Positions 1-6,281 are shown, counted from the first letter of the stretch. The stretch is 6,295 nucleotides of DNA from JACOXB01 sp036517755 (GCA_036517755.1 DATDUH010000001.1:1-6295), one strand, 5' to 3'. A program made the numbers and translations. The notes: generated by a model from the sequence alone, not told the origin.

Positions 1-1
1 C

Positions 2-862
2 GCCTCGCAAGTTGATTTGAGAACCATGGCGAGCGATGTTAGTTCGCTGAAGCAAACCGGCGGCCTAGGCCCGGAACCGAAAGTTTTCCGCCCCAGCGAT
101 TTAGTGACCGAGCCGAGTCTTGATGCCAATGTTGTGATAACTGGGGTTAAGCATCCTAAAAAGATCGCGGCCGTTGTGGCCGGTGTTGTGGCATTCCTGG
201 CTTTGGCCGGAGCAGTGGCCTACTTTTTTCTTTTGCCGCTTTTCACTGGCGAAGAAGAAGCTGAAGTTCCGGTAGTGACGCCGCCACCAGCTGAGACGCC
301 GGAGGCCGGCTTCCAACACCAAAGCTTTTTCACTAAGGCTCCGGATGCGACTGAAGTTACTGGTCTTAGCGTTCTGACCCAGGCAGAATTCGTCGCCGCT
401 CTCGGGACTGACGCAGCCGATCAAACAGCCGGTACCTTGAAAGAGGTAGCCTTAACCGTCAACGGTAGCCCGGCTAATGCCGAGGATTTCTTGGCCTTGA
501 TGCTTCCAGGCAATAATTTGAGCGCCGTACTTGAGGATGATTTCACCGCCTTTGTTTACGCCGACTCGAACGGCGCCTGGCCCGGCTATGTTTTTAAACT
601 AAAAGAAGGCGAGGATCTGGTAGTGGCGAAAGAGAGGGCCGTTCTTCTTGAATCTTCAACCAATCTCCCGAGCTTTTACCTAGTCTCACCCGGCACGCCG
701 GCGGCCGCCGGCTTTAAAGACGGGGAGGCCGGTACGGCCGTGACGAGATACTTAGCCTACTCTAACGCCGGCGCCTCTTTTAACTATAGTTGGGTGGGGG
801 ATTATCTTGTCTTAGGCACTTCCTATAACGGTTTTGTTAAGGCCGTTAGCCTTCTCGAGTAG
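2..862 (+). CDS. Membrane-anchored protein of unknown function, 5' end cut by window
   Basis: I do not recognise a named family. The frame is open back to base 2, reading A-S-Q-V-D-L-R-T-M-A-S-D, so the true start probably lies outside the window. A TTG at 17 and an ATG at 26 are in frame, but neither has a clear Shine-Dalgarno site. From memory, RTM-x-SD followed by LKQTGG resembles a motif in the cytoplasmic part of many Parcubacteria one-pass membrane proteins, where it is internal. One membrane segment lies at about 164-244, preceded by HPKK, which suggests a cytoplasmic N-terminus. After it come an acidic stretch (GEEEAE), a Pro/Thr-rich linker (about 260-310) and an exported domain of some 180 residues ending in a pattern like DYLVLGTSYNGFVKAV. 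No catalytic motif is visible. A surface or envelope role is inference from topology only. The gene ends with TAG four bases before the nusA promoter. Confidence 0.75.
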   Translation, partial: ASQVDLRTMASDVSSLKQTGGLGPEPKVFRPSDLVTEPSLDANVVITGVKHPKKIAAVVAGVVAFLALAGAVAYFFLLPLFTGEEEAEVPVVTPPPAETPEAGFQHQSFFTKAPDATEVTGLSVLTQAEFVAALGTDAADQTAGTLKEVALTVNGSPANAEDFLALMLPGNNLSAVLEDDFTAFVYADSNGAWPGYVFKLKEGEDLVVAKERAVLLESSTNLPSFYLVSPGTPAAAGFKDGEAGTAVTRYLAYSNAGASFNYSWVGDYLVLGTSYNGFVKAVSLLE

Positions 863-865
863 GGG

Positions 866-893
866 TTGACTTCACTCCCAGATCGGTTAGAAT
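866..893 (+). promoter_or_regulatory. Sigma70-type promoter for nusA
   Basis: TTGACT (866-871; 5 of 6 matches to TTGACA) and TAGAAT (888-893; 5 of 6 to TATAAT) are separated by 16 bp. Both lie in the intergenic gap just after the upstream stop codon. A start about seven bases after the -10 box puts the first transcribed base near 900, giving a nusA leader of about 50 nt that includes the 910-936 hairpin. Spacing and position support it; no start site has been measured. Confidence 0.7.
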
Positions 894-909
894 TATTTCT
901 GTTGTAGGC

Positions 910-936
910 AAAAGTCCGCCCCTTAGGCGGGCTTTT
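910..936 (+). terminator. Terminator-like hairpin in the nusA leader (candidate attenuator)
   Basis: AAAAGTCCGCC (910-920) pairs along its full length with GGCGGGCTTTT (926-936), with one G-U pair and a 5-nt loop. This gives an 11-bp stem with a GC-rich core flanked by an A-tract and a four-base T-tract. The T-tract is short and is followed by AAAAA, so as an intrinsic terminator it would be weak. It may end the upstream gene, but it also lies inside the predicted nusA leader, 14 nt before the ATG. It could therefore act on nusA by attenuation or by affecting initiation. Stem seen directly; function inferred. Confidence 0.7.
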
Positions 937-950
937 AAAAATCAGACACC

Positions 951-2195
951 ATGGATTTAAAAGCATTAGTTCAAACTGTTAATCAGATTGCCGAAGAAAA
1001 AGGCATTGAATCGAATAAAGTTTTCGAGGCGATTGAGGATGCCTTAGCTGCCGCTTACCGCAAAGAATCAGGTAACCGAGCTCTAGTAGTTCGGGTTAAA
1101 CTTGAACCTAAAACCGGCGAAGTTCTATTTTACCAAGTTAAAGAAGTGGTTGATGAGAACTCGGTTCGATTTGTTGACGAAGAGGTGGCCGCCGAGGCTA
1201 CTGAAGCAGCCGAGACCGAGGAGGAAAAACTCCCCCGGTACAATCCTGACCGCCATCTTCTAATTAAGGAAGCCGAGGTGTTAAAAAGCGATGCTAAAGT
1301 GGGCGATGAATTAACTTTTCCCCTGGGCGAAGTGAGTGATTTTGGTCGAATTGCGGCTCAGACTGCCAAGCAGGTTATCCTTCAGCGCCTGCGTGAGGCC
1401 GAGCGGGATTCGATTATGGCCGAGTTTAAGGACAAAGAAGGCACGATTGTAAGCGGTGTTGTTCAGCGTTTTGAAAGGGGCAATATCTATGTTGATTTAG
1501 GCCGGACGAACGGTATTATGTTTGCCAATGAATCAATTCCCGGCGAGCATTACCGGGCTGGCGAGCGGCTCCGGTTTTATGTTTTAGCGGTTCAATCCGA
1601 GACTAGAATCCCGGGTATTATTCTTTCCCGGGCTCATCCGCGGTTTGTGGCCAAACTTTTTGAAATGGAAATCCCGGAGATGGCTGAAAACATTGTGGAG
1701 ATCAAAGCCATCGCTAGGGAACCGGGTTCACGGACCAAAGCGGCGGTTGCCTCAAACGTGCCGGAGATTGATCCGGTTGGTTCCTGTGTTGGTCAGCGAG
1801 GAACGAGGATTATGGCTATTTCAAATGAACTGGGACAGGAGAAATTAGATGTTGTTCCCTGGTCGGAAAAACCCGAGGACTTTATCGCTAATAGCTTGAA
1901 TCCGGCTAAAGTCAGATCAGTGGAAATCACCGATAATCGGGAAGCTAAGGTGCTTGTGGCCGACGATCAGTTGAGTCTCGCCATTGGTCGGGGCGGCCAG
2001 AACGTTCGCTTGGCCGCTAAACTGACCGGCTGGAAAATTGATGTCCGATCTGAAGTAAGGCCCGAAGAAAAACTGGAGGGCGGCGTGGCTGAAGTAACTG
2101 AAGGTAAAAACAACGAGGCCGAAGAAGAGGGAAAAGAAGTTAAGCCAGAAGAGAAGCCGGTCTATCATAAACCAGTTGCGGATGACGACGAATAA
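951..2195 (+). CDS. nusA: Transcription termination/antitermination factor NusA
   Basis: NusA binds RNA polymerase and nascent RNA in the cytoplasm, modulating pausing, intrinsic termination and antitermination. The 414 residues show the family order: an N-terminal RNAP-binding domain (about 1-155, with KGIESNKVFEAIEDALAAAY), an S1 domain (about 164-228), KH1 with GQRG at 281-284, and KH2 with GRGG at 346-349 inside the near-invariant LAIGRGGQNVRLA. It lacks the C-terminal acidic repeats that lengthen the E. coli protein to 495 residues; instead it ends in a low-complexity Glu/Lys-rich tail (about 370-414). A second acidic stretch of about 20 residues (77-96) interrupts the N-terminal domain. 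The ATG at 951 matches the family N-terminus. No Shine-Dalgarno sequence is visible; the 14 bases before the ATG are A-rich. A promoter and hairpin sit directly upstream, and hppA follows after 3 bp, so the two are probably co-transcribed. rimP, ylxR and infB, the common neighbours, are not here. Confidence 0.97.
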   Translation: MDLKALVQTVNQIAEEKGIESNKVFEAIEDALAAAYRKESGNRALVVRVKLEPKTGEVLFYQVKEVVDENSVRFVDEEVAAEATEAAETEEEKLPRYNPDRHLLIKEAEVLKSDAKVGDELTFPLGEVSDFGRIAAQTAKQVILQRLREAERDSIMAEFKDKEGTIVSGVVQRFERGNIYVDLGRTNGIMFANESIPGEHYRAGERLRFYVLAVQSETRIPGIILSRAHPRFVAKLFEMEIPEMAENIVEIKAIAREPGSRTKAAVASNVPEIDPVGSCVGQRGTRIMAISNELGQEKLDVVPWSEKPEDFIANSLNPAKVRSVEITDNREAKVLVADDQLSLAIGRGGQNVRLAAKLTGWKIDVRSEVRPEEKLEGGVAEVTEGKNNEAEEEGKEVKPEEKPVYHKPVADDDE

Positions 2196-2198
2196 TCC

Positions 2199-4226
2199 AT
2201 GATGCTTTTATTCCCCATAGGATCTGCCGTCAGCGCTATTCTTTTTGCCTTTTGGCTGACTTTTCGGATTAACCGCTATCCCCAAGGGGAAGGGAAAATG
2301 GTTGAAGTGGCCCAGGCCATTCAGGTGGGAGCCAGGGCTTATTTAAACCGCCAATATCGAACCGTTGCTCTCGTGGCTCTCGTCATTGCCGTTTTGATCG
2401 GCTTCTTTATTAATTTAGTAACGATGGCTGGTTTTCTCGTTGGTGCCATAACCTCGGCCTTAGCCGGATACGTTGGGATGAATGTCGCGGTTCGGGCCAA
2501 TGTCCGGACCACGGAGGCGGCTAAATCAGGCCTCAACCAGGCTTTCAAAGTAGCTTTCGAAGGAGGAACAGTCACCGGACTTTTGGTTGTCGGCCTCGCT
2601 CTTTTATCGGTTTCAGTATTTTACGCCGTGACGAGAGACGTTGTGGCGCTCATCGGTCTTGGGTTTGGCGGTAGCTTGATCTCGGTTTTTGCCAGGCTTG
2701 GCGGCGGCATTTTTACTAAGGGGGCGGACGTGGGCGCCGATCTCGTCGGTAAAATTGAAATCGGTATTCCGGAAGATGATCCTCGGAATCCGGCGGTTAT
2801 TGCCGACAACGTCGGCGATAATGTCGGTGATGATGCCGGGATGGCAGCTGATCTTTTCGAAACATATGCGGTGACAGCCATTGCCGCCATGATCTTGGGC
2901 AGATTTACTTTCCCGGGCGAGGAACAGGCGATTCTCTTCCCCTTGCTTATTGGCGGTATCGCTACTTTAGCCTCGATTGCGGGGACATTTTTCGTCCGCC
3001 TGGGTAAGAAGCAGGGGACTCGTCCCGAGCAAAGTCGAGGAATTATGGCCGCGCTTTACAAGGGGCTCGCGGCCTCGAGTGCTCTGGCTCTTCTCGGCTT
3101 TGCTTTGATAGCGGGGCGGTTCGCTGAAGTTTTTCAAACTCTATCCGGCGGCGCTATTTTCCTTTCGCTGGCGATTGGGGTGCTCGTCACTCTTTTACTT
3201 GTCATTATCACCGAATACTACACCTCAAAAAGATTTCGACCGGTTCGTTCGATCGCTCAGGCTTCCGAAACCGGGCATGGCACCAATGTGATTGCCGGTC
3301 TTTCAGTCGGTCTTGAAGCCACCGCTCTGCCAGTCATAGTAATCGCCGGCGGGGTACTAGCAGCTTATGCCGTAAGCGGCATTTACGGAGTAGCGCTCGC
3401 GGCTATGAGTATGCTTGGTATGACCGGTATGGTGGTGGCGATTGATGCCTTTGGTCCGATTACTGATAATGCCGGCGGTATTGCCGAGATGGCAGGCCTT
3501 CCCGACGAGGTCCGAAAAGTCACTGACCCGCTCGATGCCGTAGGCAACACCACTAAAGCCGTGACCAAGGGTTATGCCATTGGTTCGGCTGGCCTTGCGG
3601 CCGTTGTCCTTTTTGCCTCCTATGTTAAAGACTTGGAAGAAAAGGCGGTTTTCGAAGGCGGGCTTTTTAATCTTCGATTTGACTTAAGCGATCCAAGAGT
3701 TATTATTGGCCTCTTTTTAGGCGGGCTTGTGCCATATCTATTTGCCTCTTTTTCAATGCGGGCCGTCGGTCGGGCTGCCTCGAGCGTGGTCAAAGAAGTC
3801 AGGCGTCAGTTTAAAGAAATTCCTGGTTTAATGGAGGGCGAAGCTAAACCTGATTATGCGCGTTGCATTGATCTTTTGACCCGGGCGGCGATTCGCCAAA
3901 TGATTCTACCGGCTCTTTTACCAGTAGCGATGCCAATCGCCGTCGCTTTTCTCCTTGGCAAGGAAGCGCTTGGCGGCGTGCTTGTTGGTTCGATTGTGAC
4001 CGGTATTTTCGTGGCCCTTTCGATGACTTCCGGCGGCGCCGCCTGGGATAATGCTAAAAAGTATATTGAAGAAGGAAACTTGGGTGGTAAGGGTTCGCCA
4101 ACCCACCAAGCGGCAGTGACCGGCGACACGGTCGGTGATCCCTACAAAGACACGGCTGGGCCGGCTATCAATCCGGTGATTAAAATCATCAATATTATTG
4201 CCCTCTTACTCGTTCCTTTTCTTTAG
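2199..4226 (+). CDS. hppA: K+-independent proton-pumping membrane pyrophosphatase
   Basis: HppA is an integral membrane enzyme that hydrolyses pyrophosphate and uses the energy to pump H+ (Na+ in some subfamilies), with Mg2+ as cofactor. The 675 residues fit the bacterial family, which usually has about 16 membrane helices. Substrate and Mg-binding motifs are present: DVGADLVGKIE (177-187), IPEDDPRNPA (190-199), DNVGDNVGD (203-211), DAFGPITDNAGGIAEM (416-431), DNAKKYIE (617-624) and GDTVGDPYKDTAGPAINP (642-659). GNTTKAVTKG (449-458) has Lys453 and Thr456 where K+-dependent enzymes carry Ala and Gly, placing it in the K+-independent, H+-pumping class. One oddity is Asp212 after the DNVGDNVGD block, where relatives usually have Cys, Val or Ile. 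Translation starts at ATG 2199 (a second ATG follows at 2202), 3 bp after nusA and without a Shine-Dalgarno site, which suggests coupling to nusA. It would recover energy from biosynthetic PPi. H+ rather than Na+ is inferred from family class. Confidence 0.96.
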   Translation: MMLLFPIGSAVSAILFAFWLTFRINRYPQGEGKMVEVAQAIQVGARAYLNRQYRTVALVALVIAVLIGFFINLVTMAGFLVGAITSALAGYVGMNVAVRANVRTTEAAKSGLNQAFKVAFEGGTVTGLLVVGLALLSVSVFYAVTRDVVALIGLGFGGSLISVFARLGGGIFTKGADVGADLVGKIEIGIPEDDPRNPAVIADNVGDNVGDDAGMAADLFETYAVTAIAAMILGRFTFPGEEQAILFPLLIGGIATLASIAGTFFVRLGKKQGTRPEQSRGIMAALYKGLAASSALALLGFALIAGRFAEVFQTLSGGAIFLSLAIGVLVTLLLVIITEYYTSKRFRPVRSIAQASETGHGTNVIAGLSVGLEATALPVIVIAGGVLAAYAVSGIYGVALAAMSMLGMTGMVVAIDAFGPITDNAGGIAEMAGLPDEVRKVTDPLDAVGNTTKAVTKGYAIGSAGLAAVVLFASYVKDLEEKAVFEGGLFNLRFDLSDPRVIIGLFLGGLVPYLFASFSMRAVGRAASSVVKEVRRQFKEIPGLMEGEAKPDYARCIDLLTRAAIRQMILPALLPVAMPIAVAFLLGKEALGGVLVGSIVTGIFVALSMTSGGAAWDNAKKYIEEGNLGGKGSPTHQAAVTGDTVGDPYKDTAGPAINPVIKIINIIALLLVPFL

Positions 4227-4238
4227 TGCTTAGTGGTC

Positions 4239-4244
4239 TATAAT
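4239..4244 (+). promoter_or_regulatory. Perfect -10 box upstream of clpP (possible near-leaderless start)
   Basis: TATAAT is exact and sits in the 30-bp gap between hppA and clpP. No good -35 hexamer is present at 16-18 bp spacing; bases 4216-4221 read CTTTTC. A start about seven bases downstream falls near 4251, leaving roughly six bases before the clpP ATG at 4257. Such a transcript would be almost leaderless. The weak ATAAGG at 4248-4253, only 3 nt from the ATG, would be mostly or partly excluded from it. The box is clear; promoter activity is inferred. Confidence 0.5.
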
Positions 4245-4256
4245 TAAATAAGGTTT

Positions 4257-4874
4257 ATGGTTGAAGCAGAAGACGGAGAACTTTGGGATCAGTACCTTAT
4301 CCCAACCGTGATTGAAAAATCGCCTTTTGGTGAGCGGGCTTATGATATTTATTCCCGCCTCTTAAAAGACCGGATTATTTTCCTTGGCGGTATCATCAGC
4401 GACCCGGTGGCGAATGCCGTTATTGCTCAAATGCTTTTTCTTGAAAGTCAGGATCCGGGTAAGGATATTAAGCTTTATGTTAACTCCTTGGGTGGTTCGG
4501 TCACGGCCGGGATGGCGGTTTATGACACGATGCAGTACGTGCGGCCGGACGTGAGCACCACTTGTATCGGCATTGCCGCTTCGATGGGCGCCTTTCTTTT
4601 GGCCGCCGGTAAAAAGGGTAAAAGATTTGCCTTGCCGAATTCCGAGGTTTTACTCCACCAGGTAATGGGCGGCGCCGAAGGTCAGGCGACCGAAATTGAA
4701 ATTGCGGCCAAGCAAATTATTAAAACCAAAGAGAAAATCAATAAACTTTTAGCCAAACATACGGGTCAGCCGCTTGCCCGGATCGAGAAAGATACAGACA
4801 GGGATTTTTGGCTTTCGGCTGATGAGGCTAAGAAATATGGCATTGTTGACGAGGTGATTGAGAAGGCTAAATGA
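4257..4874 (+). CDS. clpP: ATP-dependent Clp protease proteolytic subunit ClpP
   Basis: ClpP is the serine peptidase barrel that degrades proteins unfolded by ClpX or ClpA/ClpC in the cytoplasm. At 205 residues it is of normal length, and the N-terminal part (LIPTVIEKS..GERAYDIYSRLLKDRIIFL) aligns well with E. coli ClpP. The catalytic triad is complete: Ser109 in GIAASMGAF, His134 in LLHQ and Asp183 in DRDFWLS. These correspond to E. coli Ser97, His122 and Asp171 with a constant offset of 12. Two usually conserved prolines near the active site are changed: NSPGG reads NSLGG (Leu78), and HQP reads HQV (Val136). No clpX or clpC is in the window. ATG 4257 is chosen because it gives the family N-terminus; it lies just after a TATAAT and has only a poorly spaced ATAAGG. 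Its TGA stop overlaps the tyrS ATG (ATGA), so the two are likely an operon with coupled translation. Confidence 0.97.
   Translation: MVEAEDGELWDQYLIPTVIEKSPFGERAYDIYSRLLKDRIIFLGGIISDPVANAVIAQMLFLESQDPGKDIKLYVNSLGGSVTAGMAVYDTMQYVRPDVSTTCIGIAASMGAFLLAAGKKGKRFALPNSEVLLHQVMGGAEGQATEIEIAAKQIIKTKEKINKLLAKHTGQPLARIEKDTDRDFWLSADEAKKYGIVDEVIEKAK
4861..4866 (+). promoter_or_regulatory. Shine-Dalgarno site for tyrS inside the clpP end
   Basis: AGAAGG lies 4 nt before the tyrS ATG at 4871, within the last codons of clpP. It is the clearest Shine-Dalgarno-like site at any start in the window; nusA and hppA have none visible. With the 4-bp stop/start overlap it supports ATG 4871 as the tyrS start. Confidence 0.5.
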
Positions 4875-6097
4875 AGGTAATCACCGACCTAAGGCGCATC
4901 CGAGAACTTACTGATAGTCGCTTCATCGATAAAATTTATCCTAGCGCCGCCAAGCTCGAAGAGACCCTGCGTTTGGGTCGGAGGCTAACCATTTATTGGG
5001 GAGCTGATCCAACGGCACTTGATCTTCACCTAGACCATTCAAACGCTCTTTTTATTCTTCGGGAGTTTCAAAAACTGGGACACAAGGCTATTTTTTTAAT
5101 TGGCGATTTCACCGGTCGCATTGGCGATCCGACCGACCGTTTGAATCCTCGGCCATCGCTTTCGGACAAGGAAATTTCAAAAAACGCCCAAAACCTTAAG
5201 AAACAAGCCTCTAAAATTTTAGATTTTAACTCGAAGAACAATCCGGCTGAGGTAAAATTCAATAGCCAGTGGCTTAAAAAATTGAACCTTGCCGACATTC
5301 TCGGCTTAACCGCTAACTTTACCCACGCTCAATTGATTGAACGGGATATGTTTGAGCGGCGGATTAAAGAGAAAAAAGTGATTCGAGTTCCGGAACTATT
5401 TTACCCCCTACTCCAGGGATACGATTCGGTGGCGATGGGAGCTGATGTCGAAATCGGCGGCACGGATCAAACATTCAACATGTTAGTTGGCCGTCGGTTG
5501 GTCAGAATTTATCGTCATAAAGAAAAATTTGTGATTACCAAACCCATTCTGGCTAACCCGAAAACCGGAGGCCAACTAATGTCAAAAAGCGCCGGCAACT
5601 ACATTAGTCTCGGCGCCTCGGCTCCCGAAATGTATGGCAAACTGATGGCTTTGCCTGACGAGGTTATTACTCGAGCGCTCGAACTTTGGACTTTCTACCC
5701 TCAAAAAGAGATTGACAAACTTAAGACTGCCCTAAAGAAAAAGACGATTAACCCGCGTGACGCCAAGCGCATTCTGGCTTTGGAGGTGACCAAAATTTAT
5801 CACGGCGCGGTTCGCGCCTCCGCCGCCGCCCGGGAGTTTAGCCGCGTTTTTAAAGAAAAAGAGACGCCCCAAAGAATTCCTCAGATCAAGGTCAAGCGCG
5901 GAAGTATGGGGGTGATCGAACTTATCGTTAAAGGGGGTCTTGCCTCAAGCAAAAGCGAAGCCACTCGCCTTGTAAAACAAGGCGGAGTAAGAGTGAATCA
6001 AAAATCAGTTTCTGACCCTAAGTTTATTATTAAATTGCCGACAAACGGCGTCCTGCTTCAGGTCGGCAAAAGAAAGTTTCTCAGGATTAAAAAGTAG
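4871..6097 (+). CDS. tyrS: Tyrosyl-tRNA synthetase with C-terminal S4 domain
   Basis: TyrS attaches tyrosine to tRNA-Tyr using ATP, releasing AMP and PPi, in the cytoplasm. The 408 residues show a class I Rossmann catalytic domain (about 35-240), a helical anticodon-binding region (about 250-335) and a C-terminal S4 RNA-binding domain (about 346-408, GGLASSKSEATRLVKQGGVRVN). Family marks are GADPTALDLHL (44-54), FLIGDFTGRIGDPTDR (75-90), YPLLQGYDS (178-186) and EIGGTDQTFN (194-203), which includes tyrosine-pocket residues. Two signature motifs are off consensus: the HIGH motif reads HLDH (53-56, GAC for the usual Gly), and the KMSKS loop reads LMSKS (236-240). The overall architecture and intact frame argue for a working enzyme. 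The start overlaps the clpP stop by 4 bp with AGAAGG upstream. No U-rich intrinsic terminator follows; instead a structured repeat starts about 10 bp after the TAG stop. Confidence 0.95.
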   Translation: MKVITDLRRIRELTDSRFIDKIYPSAAKLEETLRLGRRLTIYWGADPTALDLHLDHSNALFILREFQKLGHKAIFLIGDFTGRIGDPTDRLNPRPSLSDKEISKNAQNLKKQASKILDFNSKNNPAEVKFNSQWLKKLNLADILGLTANFTHAQLIERDMFERRIKEKKVIRVPELFYPLLQGYDSVAMGADVEIGGTDQTFNMLVGRRLVRIYRHKEKFVITKPILANPKTGGQLMSKSAGNYISLGASAPEMYGKLMALPDEVITRALELWTFYPQKEIDKLKTALKKKTINPRDAKRILALEVTKIYHGAVRASAAAREFSRVFKEKETPQRIPQIKVKRGSMGVIELIVKGGLASSKSEATRLVKQGGVRVNQKSVSDPKFIIKLPTNGVLLQVGKRKFLRIKK

Positions 6098-6106
6098 TTG
6101 TTCTCG

Positions 6107-6236
6107 GCGGGAGTTGAGGGAGGATCTCACGTCGCTCATCTCCATTCGCTCCCACGAACCCGAGCGTTGCCGTGAGCTCCGCCACGGGAAAACTCCCGTT
6201 TTCCCGACCCCTTTCCCGTTCGATTCCCTCAACTCG
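6107..6236. repeat. Palindromic structured repeat element (about 125 bp)
   Basis: The ends GAGTTGAGGGA (6111-6121) and TCCCTCAACTC (6225-6235) are perfect 11-bp inverted repeats. Inside, GGATCTCACG (6122-6131) pairs with CGTGAGCTCC (6171-6180) with one mismatch, extended by CGCTC (6133-6137 or 6147-6151) with GAGCG (6162-6166). CGGGAAAAC (6185-6193) pairs perfectly with GTTTTCCCG (6198-6206). The whole can fold as a closing stem with two branches, a three-way junction on either strand. No credible protein is encoded. This could be a MITE- or REP-like dispersed repeat, or a structured RNA. It may also serve as the 3' end structure of the clpP-tyrS transcript. The structure is seen directly; dispersal and function are inferred. 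Confidence 0.7.
6185..6206. repeat. Perfect 9-bp hairpin with 4-nt loop
   Basis: CGGGAAAAC and GTTTTCCCG flank the loop TCCC. It is the most stable local stem in the region after tyrS. The bases after it on the + strand are ACCCCTTTCCC rather than a T-run, so it is not a standard intrinsic terminator. It forms one branch of the larger element. Confidence 0.75.
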
Positions 6237-6281
6237 AAAAAAATAAGTATACCCCCTAAAGGCATGCTATTTTTTCAGCGG
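6236..6281. other. AT-rich spacer between two repeat copies
   Basis: This 46-bp stretch starts with GAAAAAAATA (6236-6245) and nears its end with TATTTTTTC (6268-6276), an almost perfect inverted pair with one extra A. It therefore extends the palindrome formed by the flanking repeat arms. It contains the small palindromes GTATAC (6247-6252) and GCATGC (6262-6267). No gene or convincing promoter is visible. Confidence 0.5.

Noticed and set aside
101..424. Minus-strand open frame within the first gene
   Set aside because: Its product looks like out-of-frame translation of the membrane protein gene. The + frame shows a coherent membrane segment and linker, and there is no independent start signal.
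2339..4129. Several minus-strand and one + strand open frames inside hppA
   Set aside because: They are low-complexity Ala/Pro/Thr/Ser-rich mirror translations of hppA codons and have no known motif. The hppA frame is intact throughout.
4227..4256. Possible terminator between hppA and clpP
   Set aside because: No stem of useful length is present in the gap and no T-run follows one. Read-through from hppA into clpP is possible.
6218..6227. GTTCGATTCC resembling a tRNA T-loop
   Set aside because: The flanking bases (TCCCG and CCCTC) do not form a T-stem, and no acceptor, D or anticodon arms can be placed on either strand.
6246..6251. TATACT -10-like box on the minus strand in the AT-rich spacer
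   Set aside because: At 17-bp spacing the -35 position reads AAAAAT, with no TTGACA-like hexamer and no extended -10. A minus-strand RNA through the repeat is possible but not supported by this alone.
6005..6265. Minus-strand open frame of 86 codons over the tyrS end and the repeat
   Set aside because: It overlaps the tyrS S4 domain on the opposite strand, and its remaining codons simply translate the palindromic repeat. No domain or ribosome site is visible.
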